From Helianthus annuus (Eukaryota > Streptophyta > Magnoliopsida > Asterales > Asteraceae), in assembly GCF_002127325.2 (NCBI RefSeq), contig NC_035448.2, forward strand, positions 127,074,561-127,138,560: 64,000 bases of DNA, given 5' to 3'. A program made the translations under genes and the position numbers. The stretch's first letter is position 1, and the number at the start of each line of letters is the position of its first letter. This document shows, one piece after another, positions 22,426-33,674 of this stretch. Below the pieces are notes generated by a model. It did no database searches. It was not told the origin of the DNA and saw only the letters and a program-made list of their open reading frames with translations.

Positions 22426-24139
22426 TGATGTGTGTAAAATGCAACATATAAAACACATCAATTAAGGCATAAAACTAACCCTTTTTAAGTATTAATGTTG
22501 GAAAAAGAGTGTTTTTGTCTTCCTTTTGTATTTTCAGGATGAAATGAGCTCAAAATCACAAAAGAAGCAAAAAGACCACTAATTCTACCATAAATACAAG
22601 AAAAGGAACAAAAGTAGACTGCCCGGACCCTCAACGGCACCTCCCAAAGCAAAAAGAAAGAAACAGAGTCTGAACACGCCCCGTGTCCAGCGAACACGGG
22701 GGCGTGCCCAGGAAGCAGCAGAAAAGACAAACCAGTAGAAGCTTCCATTGCCCACCACGGGGCCGTGTCCAGCGAGCACGGGGGCGTGGTGAAAGTACAG
22801 CAGGCGCATTAATTGTAATTCGCAATTACAATTAATGAGGAGAGAGAGTGTCAGGCGGGCACGGGGCCGTGTCCAGCGGACACGGGGCCGTGTCCAGCGG
22901 ACACGGGGCCGTGTCCAGCCTTCTGTTCAGCCTATAAATAGAGGAGCTTGGCTTCATTCTCTCTCATCCCTTGGCACACCACCTCTCTCACACCTCATCC
23001 ACCACCCACCACCACCATAACACCATCATCCACCACCATCATCCATTGTCCATCGTAGAGTGTGTGAGTCGTCTCGGGATCCAAGATTGATCGTAAGAGT
23101 TCTTGACAATCAAGGCCATGTTTGCCTAAGTCTCTTACATCACTTGGTGAAGACAAGTGTTTAGTATAATACTTTTTATTTTTAATCTTTTGCACTTTTT
23201 ATTTGGTTTTGTATTAATGACTTTAATAACTAGTTACTTATGTTGAAGGTGATCTTTCCTTATCGTTTGTCCGTGGTGTCTTGGCATTATTTTACTGTCT
23301 ATATAAAATAAAAGATTTTCACCATTCATATCTCCACGGTCTATATGGAGGTATGTTGGCTACCTGGTCGGGGGTTAAGGGAACGGTTTGGTAAGGGTCT
23401 TGCCCTTGTTCAGCGTTTAGAGGTACTGCTTGGGACCTGGGTCAAATTTAGTAGGATCTCCTTCAATGCCCATAGGTATTGGATGGCGGGGATCCAAACT
23501 CTTTGACCCCCTCATAAGTTAACTACTATTAATACTATAACCCGGCTATTTAGGACTGTATCCCTGCTGACTCAGACTACTTAGCCGAGGGTAACATCAC
23601 CGCCAGAAGCGGGGCCTACCACAATTTGCATTAATAACTTAATTCATTATCTTTCAATAATCCAACCCTTTAGGATTGTATCCTTGCTGACTCAAACTAC
23701 TGGGTTGAGGGTAACGTCGCCTTCAAAAGAGGGGCCTACTACAATAACTAAGATAATCTCTTAAACAAGTGCAAAAGTGCGAAAATAATCAAAGGTTATA
23801 CTAATACACGTGTCGGATCCAAGTGATTCATCTTGTCTATCTGTTTTTATTTTATTTTTATTTTCAGCATTTAGTTAGTTTTTATTTTTTTTAGTTTAAA
23901 ATATTTTTCTAACCTTTTGATTTGATTAGACGTTGAGGATAAACCGGTATTAAAAGCTCTTGTGTCCTTGGACGACCTCGGTATCTTACCAACACTATAC
24001 TACGTCCACGATGGGTGCACTTGCCCATATGTGTGTTTAGTGTTAGTGAGTATCGTGTTTTATAAATTTAAAACTTGGCTAAAAGTGTAAAAAAGGGCTT
24101 AAATATACATCTAAAATATACTACACTTCACGCACATCA
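22426..24139 (+). repeat. LTR 2 (middle) of element B
   Basis: 1714 bp. Differs from LTR 1 and LTR 3 by having three rather than two 21 bp palindrome units (22857, 22878, 22899) and by a handful of single-base changes. It serves as 3' LTR of the first unit and 5' LTR of the second. TATAAATA at 22933-22940. Confidence 0.93.
22857..22919. repeat. Three 21 bp palindrome units in LTR 2
   Basis: Units start at 22857, 22878 and 22899; LTRs 1 and 3 have two each. The array is expandable by slippage or recombination. Confidence 0.92.
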
Positions 24140-24145
24140 AGTTTT

Positions 24146-24163
24146 TGGCGCCGTTGCCGGGGA
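24146..24163 (+). other. Primer-binding site, second unit of B
   Basis: Same tRNA-Asp-type sequence as at 18019, six bases after LTR 2. Confidence 0.85.
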
Positions 24164-24540
24164 CACAAGGATTTTAAGGAAGTTAGGAATCAACGGCCTA
24201 ATCATATTTTTATTTTTCTTTAATTTTTTAGGATTTTTTCTTAGATTTTTAGCTTCTGCAGAGCTCAGCACGGGGCCGTGCCTGGTCGGACACGGGCCGT
24301 GCTCAGCAAAGTTACTGGCAGTTTTTGTTTTTCAAGTTACAGAAGGCTGACCACGGGGCCGTGCCGGTGCAACACGGGGCCGTGTCCAACTTCCAGTAAC
24401 TGGGATCTGGAAAACAATCACTGTATTTCCGACCACGGGGCCGTGTTCGCTCAACACGGGGCCGTGGTGAACCTTCTGACCGATATTCTTTTTTGTTTTT
24501 ATTGCAGGACTTGGAACCCGACACCATCCTCACGTAGTGT

Positions 24541-26766
24541 ATGAGCTCCAGTTCCAATAAAGACATAAAAGAACCGCTAGAAGAACCCGAACGCTTTCTC
24601 AGAAAAAGGTTAAAAGCCAAAAACCAAGAGAAGGTTTCGGGTGATCCACCCCCAATGGCGGACCAACGTACCCTTATGGATTATCTACGGCCCACCGTAG
24701 GTAATCTAGGCGCCGCTATCAATGCTCCGAATGTCGAAGCCAATAACTTCGAGCTTCGACCGCATTTGATACAAATGCTCCAAAACTCCGCAACCTTCCA
24801 CGGGCTTGCGGACGAGGATCCTCATCTACATATAACTAATTTCTTAGAGATATGTGATACCTTTCGGATCAATGGAGCATCAAACGACGCCATAACGCCT
24901 CCGTATGTTTCCGTTCTCACTAAAAGACCGAGCGAAAAGCTTGGCTCAACACCCTCCCAGCTGGATCGGTAAACACCTGGGATGAACTAGCCCAAAGTTT
25001 CTATATAAGTATTTCCCTCCTTCTAAAACTGCTAAATTAATATAATGGCTGAAATTAACACATACTCACAAGAGGACGGGGAATCCTTATATGAAACATG
25101 GGAAAGGTTCAAGGAGCTATTACGCAAGTGGTCCCCATCATGGCCTCGCAATATGGCAACAAGTATCCACCTTCTACAATGGATTGTTGCCACACACTAG
25201 GCAGACACTTGATTCTAGCTCCGGGGGACTTTTAGGTAATCGACGCCCACACGAAATATATAATCAAATTGAGGAAATTGCTCAAACCAATTTTCAATGG
25301 CACACTCCCCGGGGGAAATAAGTCTATCGCCCCGGGCGCCCATAAGGTCGACGAAAGCACCTCTTTACAAGCCCAAATCGAGGCCCTTTCTTCAAAAATA
25401 AAAAAATTAGAAATGACAAAAAACAGTCTCGTTATGGCTTGTGAAGGTGTGTGGTGGGTCACATGAAAATTGGAGTTGCATGAAAGAAACGGACGATCAA
25501 CAAGAAATGGTAAACTACATTGATAACTAGGTAGGTAGCCGTCGGGTCTCCAACGGGAACTTACAACCAAGGATGGCGAAACCACCCAAACCTTGGTTGG
25601 AGGGAAACCGGCAATAGTAGTAACCAACAAAACAACAAACAAACTTTCAGCAATCAAGAAATGAGTCACAAAATTTCACTCAACAACAAGGTGGACGAGA
25701 AAGGCTCGAAGATACTATATCTCGCCTCGTCTCCGACACTGATAAGAAAAACTCGGAAAGATTTCTACAATTAGAATCTAATTTTAGAATCAACAAGCTA
25801 GCATTCAAAACATAGAAAAACAAATAAATCAAACTAGCACAAAATTTTTCCGAGAGACCGCAAGGCGCATTACCTAGCAATACCGAAACAAACCCAAAAG
25901 CGCAAGTTCACCTCATCACCGTAGGGCCTGCAGAAGTACCTCCACCAACGAAGAAACAATGCCAACACTTCTGCAGGAAAAGAACTCTCCCCCATCACCA
26001 GAGCCTACCAAGGCTTCTCGAGTTCCGTACCCGGTAGGTTAATTCGTCAAAAGACCAATGAGCAATTCGCAAAATTCGAAAGTCTGTTAAAACAATTGCA
26101 TGTCAATATTCCTTTTATCGAAGTCCTAACCCAAATGCTCAAATACTCTAAATTTATGAGGACTTCCTTACACATAAAAAGAAAATTGAAAATTTGCAAT
26201 TAGTTAATTTAGGCGAAGAATGCTCTGCCCTGTACTCAATAAACTACCCCAAAAGAAAATCGATCCCGGAAGTTTCACGATTCCATGTTCAATAGGGGAA
26301 TCACCCGTTCGCAATGCCTTGGCCGACTTGGGGCTAGCATTAACCTCCATGCCCTCATCGATGTTCAAAAGGCTTGGCTTGGGAACCACGAGCCTTACAA
26401 AAATAAGCATACAACTCGCTGATCGATCAGTCAAGTTCCCACAAGGTGTCATCGAGAATGCTTGGTAAGGGTAAGCAAATTCGTTTATCCCGTTGACTTT
26501 GTCCATACTCGACATGGAGGAAGACACCGAGAACCGAGGTCCCCCTTATCCTAGGGAGACCCTTCCTGCCACAGCACAAGCAGTGGTAGACATGAATGAA
26601 GGGACACTGACTTTGAAGTATGGGACGATGAGGTGAAGTTCGGAGTTGGGAAGAAAATAGAGGATGACGACCCAATCAATTACATGAAGGTTATTGATTC
26701 AAGTTTGGATGCCGCTCTCCGACGGTGTAACTTGGGAAGCAAGGCACTCCACTCAGAAGATATATA
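24541..26766 (+). pseudogene. Gag-protease ORF of element B, copy 2 (many small indels)
   Basis: Same ORF as at 18414, starting from ATG 24541 and identical for the first 118 codons. From about 24894 onward it is broken by a dense series of 1-8 base insertions and deletions, many in homopolymers (extra A at 24894, extra A in GCGAAAAGC, TATA insertion near 25040, extra G at 25130, a 15-base loss near 25918, an 8-base insertion near 26531). Substitutions are rare over the same stretch. The protease region would lie at about 26220-26600. The pattern looks more like unpolished long-read sequence than natural decay. Confidence 0.88.
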
Positions 26767-28550
26767 ACCAGGAATCGGGTCTAGCCAAGGACCCTTATAA
26801 ACGTGGCGCACCACGGAGGCATTCCGCGGATCTATCCTTAGTCTAGTTTAGTTTAATCTTTTAATTTTTGCAGAATAAAACACACTCATGGTGGTAATGG
26901 ATGAAAAAGGGAACGAGAAAAAATGGAACCATGCACGAAGAACAGAGCCAACCCGACAAAAATCTCCATCACAGAAGGCTCAACACGGGCCGTGCCCAAC
27001 CAACACGGCCCCGTGCTGAGCCCCTTGCAGCAAGAAAAATCACCCAGTTCAGGTAACTGACACGGGCCGTGTTCAGCGGACACGCCCCCGTGTCCAGGCT
27101 TCTGTTTCAATTCTATAATTTTTGTTACTGGCACTTGACCACGGGGCCGTGCCCGGTGAACACGGGGCCGTGTCCAGGATGCCAGTAACAAAAATCTTTG
27201 CTTTTAACACACTTTTATACATTCTAATCAACCAAAAACTTTATTTTTGGACACATTGAGGACAATGTGTAACTTAAGTGTGGGGGGGATGCTAAAACCT
27301 TGAAATTTTGCAAAATCCTAAACACAAGCCTTACACAAAACTCTATTGGAACCGCTAAACACCCCAAATTTTTTCAAAAACTTTTTCATTTTTTTTCATT
27401 TTTTTTACTTGTCTTAGTTTAAGTTGGGAATAACAAGTTCTAAAAAGGTTATATTTTTACAAGTTTACAACCGATAGCGTCGTGATAAAAAAAGGAACCA
27501 ACACAAGAAAATTATGAAACGGCATAACAAGTCTAGTTTAAAATTCGATTATATATGCTTGGTCACATTAAAAACCCATTCCCACAAAAGTGAGTTTTGA
27601 GCCTTTATTGAGCATAAAAATACACATATTTAGATTAAATGCTCATTTTTCGTTTCTTGTGTGAATAGCCGCTCGGTCCTTACAAATCTAGAACTTGCCA
27701 CGACGATACATTCCCGGTCCTTACCAACTTAAACCCAAGTAAGTAAATGATGGAGGCATTAGGACTAACCATTTTTCTTTCAAAACCATTATTTTTCATT
27801 TTTTTTACCTACCCAAAATCCCCCTAGAAAACCCTTTTGAGCCTAAACCTTTCATTTCATTACCCCAAAACCCTTTTTACCCACCAAAAACCTTTTTATT
27901 TATTTTTTTTAGTAACAAGTTCGCTTTTTCGTAAACTCACCTTTTTATGTGACGAAAAAAAAAATATGATGATGAAGTCAAAAACAAACAAAAGCTATAA
28001 AAAGCTTGTTTGAGAAATACTTCAAAAATAATAGGTCACTAAAAACAAGGTATTTTACGAAAACCGACACTTGCTACGATTTTCGCCCTTTTTACTAACC
28101 ACTAACCAACCACCCACCTTTAAACCCAAGCCTTCACCCAAAAAGTCCTCTTGATATTTACAAAGGTAAAAAGTTAAAAAGGAGGAGGATTGATTGTTTG
28201 GCAAGCCTATGGAAAGACGTAAGTTCCGTGCCGCTCTCGAGTGATTCACTAAAATATACTCCTTCGGCCGAGTGTTGAGTGATCTCCCGTGAGGTATGTG
28301 AACTTGTATATAAATGGAATTTTAATAAGGCATGCTATGCCCAATAAGTAATTTATCTTATGAAAAGTTCAAAATAAATCATAACGAATAGGATTGTAAA
28401 TAAATAAAAATAAAGCCTATAAAAACCTTGGATTCCCGACACTCTAGGACAAGCTAAAAAACTTCTCTTCTACCTATTCCATTTGGGAGTGTAAGCCACA
28501 TTTAAAGAGTTTTGCTTGAGGATAAGCAAAAGTTCAAGTGTGGGGGTATT
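26767..28550 (+). other. 3' noncoding region of B, copy 2
   Basis: Near-identical to 20646-22425, including palindrome pairs (about 26984-27177), the 78 nt hairpin, the PPT-like AAGTGTGGGG near 27276 and the polypurine tract before LTR 3. A few indels occur up to about 27200; the rest matches closely. Confidence 0.8.
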
Positions 28551-30255
28551 TGATGTGTGTAAAATGCAACATATAAAACACATCAATTAAGGCATAAAAC
28601 TAACCCTTTTTAAGTACTAATGTTGGAAAAAGAGTGTTTTTGTCTTCCTTTTGTATTTTCAGGATGAAATGAGCTCAAAATCACAAAAGAAGCAAAAAGA
28701 CCACTAATTCTACCATAAATACAAGAAAAGGAACAAAAGTAGACTGCCCGGACCCTCAACGGCCCCTCCCAAAGCAAAAAGAAAGAAACAGAGTCTGAAC
28801 ACGCCCCGTGTCCAGCGAACACGGGGGCGTGCCCAGGAAGCAGCAGAAAAGACAAACTAGTAGAAGCTTCCATTGCCCACCACGGGGCCGTGTCCAGCGA
28901 GCACGGGGGCGTGGTGAAAGTACAGCAGGCGCATTAATTGTAATTCGCAATTACAATTAATGAGGAGAGAGAGTGTCAGGCGGGCACGGGGCCGTGTCCA
29001 GCGGACACGGGGCCGTGTCCAGCCTTCTGTTCAGCCTTCTGTTCAGCCTATAAATAGAGGAGCTTGGCTTCATTCTCTCTCATCCCTTGGCACACCACCT
29101 CTCTCACACCTCATCCACCACCCACCACCACCATAACACCATCATCCACCACCATCATCCATTGTCCATCGTAGAGTGTGTGAGTCGTCTCGGGATCCAA
29201 GATTGATCGTAAGAGTTCTTGACAATCAAGGCCATGTTTGCCTAAGTCTCTTACATCACTTGGTGAAGACAAGTGTTTAGTATAATACTTTTTATTTTTA
29301 ATCTTTTGCACTTTTTATTTGGTTTTGTATTAATGACTTTAATAACTAGTTACTTATGTTGAAGGTGATCTTTCCTTATCGTTTGTCCGTGGTGTCTTGG
29401 CATTATTTTACTGTCTATATAAAATAAAAGATTTTCACCATTCATATCTCCACGGTCTATATGGAGGTATGTTGGCTACCTGGTCGGGGGTTAAGGGAAC
29501 GGTTTGGTAAGGGTCTTGCCCTTGTTCAGCGTTTAGAGGTCCTGCTTGGGACCTGGGTCAAATTTAGTAGGATATCCTTCAATGCCCATAGGTATTGGAT
29601 GGCGGGGATCCAAACTCTTTGACCCCCTCATAAGTTAACTACTATTAATACTATAACCCGGCTATTTAGGACTGTATCCCTGCTGACTCAGACTACTTAG
29701 CCGAGGGTAACGTCACCGCCAGAAGCGGGGCCTACCACAATTTGCATTAATAACTTAATTCATTATCTTTCAATAATCCGACCCTTTAGGATTGTATCCT
29801 TGCTGACTCAAACTACTGGGTTGAGGGTAACGTCGCCTTCAAAAGAGGGGCCTACTACAATAACTAAGATAATCTCTTAAACAAGTGCAAAAGTGCGAAA
29901 ATAATCAAAGGTTATACTAATACACGTGTCGGATCCAAGTGATTCATCTTGTCTATCTGTTTTTATTTTATTTTTATTTTCAGCATTTAGTTAGTTTTTA
30001 TTTTTTTTAGTTTAAAATATTTTTCTAACCTTTTGATTTGATTAGACGTTGAGGATAAACCGGTATTAAAAGCTCTTGTGTCCTTGGACGACCTCGGTAT
30101 CTTACCAACACTATACTACGTCCACGATGGGTGCACTTGCCCATATGTGTGTTTAGTGTTAGTGAGTATCGTGTTTTATAAATTTAAAACTTGGCTAAAA
30201 GTGTAAAAAAGGGCTTAAATATACATCTAAAATATACTACACTTCACGCACATCA
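28551..30255 (+). repeat. LTR 3 of element B
   Basis: 1705 bp with a TATA box at 29049-29056. Has two 21 bp palindrome units and a private short duplication CCTTCTGTTCAG (29023-29046). Ends at the right TSD GCAAG. Confidence 0.93.
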
Positions 30256-30260
30256 GCAAG

Positions 30261-30859
30261 TAAGTGCGGTTTTGAATGGGGAGCTTCCTCCTAAGCTCCA
30301 AGATCCGGGTACGCCATTAATAAATATACAAGTTGGTAATTTTGAAATGGCAAAGGCGTTATAGATCATGGAGCCGGGGTGAGCATTTTACCGGGGGGCT
30401 TATATGACCAATATGACTTTGGTCTGTTAGCAAGGGTAGAGACAACAATTGTTTTAGCCGATTTGTCTCATAAGCTACCTCAGGGGATGGTTCAAAATGT
30501 GATTGTAAAAATTGATGAGTTTTACTACCCGGTTGACTTTTTAGTCTTGGACTACTCATCTGCGGACCCAAAACAACAACGAAATTTTCATTTTGGGTCG
30601 GCCATTTTTGAGCACCGCGCATGCTGTGATTGATTGTAGATTTGGTACAGTCGATATGACTTTTGGAAACCGGAAAATGCGCTTGAATGTTTTTACTAAC
30701 AATTCTAATGTTGTTGGTGTTGATGAGTGTTTTATGGCAGATTTAGTCGACGGATGCAACCCACATGCGTATGAGGAGGATGGCATAAATGTTTGTTTGT
30801 GTGTGTTGCTGAACAGCTACATGCTTGTGCGCTAAGGGTTGAAGAGGAAAAACAAGATG
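30261..30859 (+). pseudogene. Element A protease region, copy 1
   Basis: Continues from 16319 behind element B. It encodes the retropepsin-like part (VSAVLNGELPPKLQDPGTPL; GVSILPGGLYDQYDFG; a diverged GRPFLSTAHAV). The codons around the catalytic site read ALstopIMEPG because of single-base changes and a deletion near 30359, where the duplicate keeps ALLDLGAGVSILPGG. It ends at the duplication junction CTATGG (30860-30865). Confidence 0.8.
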
Positions 30860-31193
30860 CTATGGGGGTGATGGAGGATACTTGGGACCTCAAGGAGGAG
30901 CGAGTTAACAAAGTCAACCGATTCAACAATTTCAAGACACGAGTAGATTACCGGTCGGGGTGCAACACATTAGACCACAAGGGCCACAACTGCAACGCCC
31001 TACACCGCTACATCAAGTGCGGCCTCAAAATACACAACCGTAATTTCAAGGGTCGATTCAACAACAACCACCAATGCATCAATATTAATACCAACCACCA
31101 TTTGATCCTCAAGGGCCTATGCAAGGGCAAATGGGTCAACCTAGAGCACCATTGGGTGCCCCTCGAAGACATCACCGGGAAGTAGTCCGGGGA

Positions 31194-33674
31194 ATCGAAG
31201 CTCACTTTCGGCCTATTATCACTAACAATCCTTCGCCGGTAGTGATTCCTCATCATGCGGACAGAAGAACGTTTGAAGTTAGAACAACCACCCTCCAAAG
31301 TCTACCAAAGTTTAAGGGGTTAGCAACGGAAGAACCTTATTTCCATTTGGACACATACGATTCTATTGCAACACAATTGGAGGCCAAGGGTTCTCTTCGG
31401 ATGATGTCAAGTTAGTTCTCTTCCAATTTTCTTTGGAAGACAAAGCAAAGAGATGGTTTCACACTTTACCCTCCGCATCGATTTTTACATGGGCCGATGT
31501 GCAACAGATTTTCTTAGACGAGTTTTATACTTCTCAAAAGACTAATGATGCACAGAGAGGTTTGAGAAGCTTCCAACAACAATCGGGGGAGATGTTTCAC
31601 GAAGCGTTTGAAAGGTTCAACATGATGCTATGAAATTGCCCTCATCACGGTATCCAACTTTGGGAGTTGTTGAACGCGTTTCACGAAGGGTTGAGTTCGG
31701 AGGATGCACGTGACTTGATGTCAATTACTAATGGTACATTCGGTACAAACTTTGAACATGTTGATTGGGCATTTTTAGAACAAATGGAGGTAACTTCCAA
31801 AAGGAAGGCTCAATCTTCAAGACGGGCAAGGCATGTGATACAAAGGCCACAAGTGCATGGAGTAGAGAGTGGTAATGTTCAAACCACGAATCAAGTGTAC
31901 AACGTGTGCACTAATTGCAATGAAATAGGCCACACGGAACTTTGAACATGTTGATTGGGCATTTTTAGAACAAATGGAGGTAACTTCCAAAAGGAAGGCT
32001 CAATCTTCAAGACGGGCAAGGCATGTGATACAAAGGCCACAAGTGCATGGAGTAGAGAGTGGTAATGTTCAAACCACGAATCAAGTGTACAACGTGTGCA
32101 CTAATTGCAATGAAATAGGCCACACGGCGGAAGTTTGTGTAGTAGGAGTGGTTGATGAGCAAGTAGAGGAAGTGAATGCCGTTCAAGGGGGTGGTCAAAA
32201 TTTCAATATGAACTCTAACACATACCACCCCGGGTTACGAAATCATCCTAATTTCCGTTATGGGAACGCGGCGAACCAAGCTAACCCAAACTTTCAAGGA
32301 GCTCAAGGTAACTTTGCACCTCGCCAACAATACAATCAAGGCAACTATAGAGGTGGAAACACTATGGCTACCAAGGGTAATTTCAACAAACGGGTCAGAG
32401 TGGTTCAGGTCAAAATTCGTCAAGCGGAAATGAAGTCATGGATATGCTTCGGGCTATGCAACAAGATATGCAAAAACGGAATCAACTTGACGAAGTCTGG
32501 ATGCAAAAGGATGAGGTTCGTGACAAGAGTATTCAATCACCAACAACCCAAATGGGTCAATTGGCAACCGACGTGGCGGAGTTGAAGAAAAGCAAAGGTC
32601 AACTTCCTAGCGACACCAAGGTAAATCCTTCCCATGGTTCGTCGCGAGGTAACAATGTTAATATTAGTCATGTTAGTGTGTTAAGAAGTGGCAAAGAATT
32701 TAAAGCCAATTTGTCACCGGGTTTGGTTGAGGGGGTAGTTGAGGATGTCACGGGTAATGAAAGTGATGATGAAGTTTCACCGGTTAAACCTAAAGAGTCA
32801 AATGTTAAAAAACCGGGGTTGGGTGAAAAGGAAAAAAGTGAAAAAGATGATGGTGAACCGAGTCAAGTCCTGTTTCCATCGGCTTTACTTGACCCAGGTA
32901 GGAAAAATTTTATTGCATCAAGAGGTCCCCAAAAAGAAGAATTATGGGACATGTTTAAACAAGTTAAAATTAACCTTCCACTCCTTGATGCAATAAAACA
33001 AGTACCCACATACGCTAAATTTTTAAAGGAATTATGTACACAAAAAAGGCAACAAAAGAAGAAAATGCCTAAGTGGGTAGACTTGACTGGGCAAGTAAGT
33101 GCGGTTTTGAATGGGGAGCTTCCTCCTAAGCTCCAAGATCCGGGTACGCCATTAATAAATATACAAGTTGGTAATTTTGAAATGGCAAAGGCGTTACTAG
33201 ATCTTGGAGCCGGGGTGAGCATTTTACCTGGGGGCTTATATGACCAATATGACTTTGGTCCGTTAGCAAGGGTAGAGACAACGGTTGTTTTAGCCGATTT
33301 GTCTCATATGCTACCTCGGGGGATGGTTCGAGTTTTACTACCCGGTTGACTTTTTAGTCTTGGACTACTCATCCGCGGACCCAAAACAACGAAATGTCAT
33401 TTTGGGTCGGCCATTTTTGAGCACCGCGCATGCTGTGATCGATTGTAGATTTGGTACAGTCGATATGACTTTTGGAAACCGGAAAATGCGCTTGAATGTT
33501 TTTACTAACAATTCTAATGCTGTTGGTGTTGATGAGTGTTTTATGGCAGATTAGTCGACGGATGCAACCCACATGATTATGAGGAGGATGGCATAAATGT
33601 TTGTTTGTGTGATTTTGCTGAACAGCTACATGCTTGTGCGCTAAGGGTTGAAGAGGAAAAACAGGATGCTATGG
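31194..33674 (+). pseudogene. Element A gag-protease, copy 2
   Basis: Gag core at 31245-31800, the knuckle CTNCNEIGHTAEVC (seen twice because of the 190 bp duplicate), the linker and the protease (LLDLGAGVSILPGGLYDQYD around 33190-33240, then VILGRPFLSTAHAVIDCRFG around 33395-33455). Breaks: one-base loss near 31365, TGA at 31631, the frameshifting 190 bp duplicate, a 23 bp deletion near 33331 relative to copy 1, and a one-base loss near 33551. This copy lies directly upstream of pol and was probably the one fused to it. Confidence 0.85.
31748..32127 (+). repeat. 190 bp direct tandem duplication in gag copy 2
   Basis: 31748-31937 and 31938-32127 are almost identical, starting AACTTTGAACATGTTGATTG. 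The unit spans the gag C-terminus and zinc knuckle; 190 bp is not a multiple of 3, so the frame shifts. Confidence 0.93.

Larger units (their letters stand above)
16320..30255 (+). mobile_element. Element B: tandem dimer of a non-autonomous Athila-like gag-protease element
   Basis: Three near-identical LTRs (16320-18012, 22426-24139, 28551-30255) separate two internal regions (18013-22425 and 24140-28550). The perfect TSD GCAAG occurs only at the outer ends (16315-16319, 30256-30260), so the array behaves as one insertion that was dimerised. Each internal region has a tRNA-Asp-type PBS, a gag-protease ORF, a long noncoding 3' part and a polypurine tract. No RT, RNase H or integrase is encoded, so mobility would depend on proteins from another element. 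The LTRs differ at only a few private positions each, so the array is young. Confidence 0.92.
30860..33674 (+). repeat. Second copy of the internal tandem duplication in element A
   Basis: 30866-31188 repeats 8674-8994; 31189-33099 repeats 14601-16319 (with an extra 190 bp duplicate); 33100-33674 repeats 30261-30859. The unit is about 2.6 kb once the nested elements E and B are removed. The hexamer CTATGG is found at all three breakpoints (8668-8673, 30860-30865, 33669-33674), indicating a microhomology junction. E and B are present only in the first copy. Confidence 0.92.
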
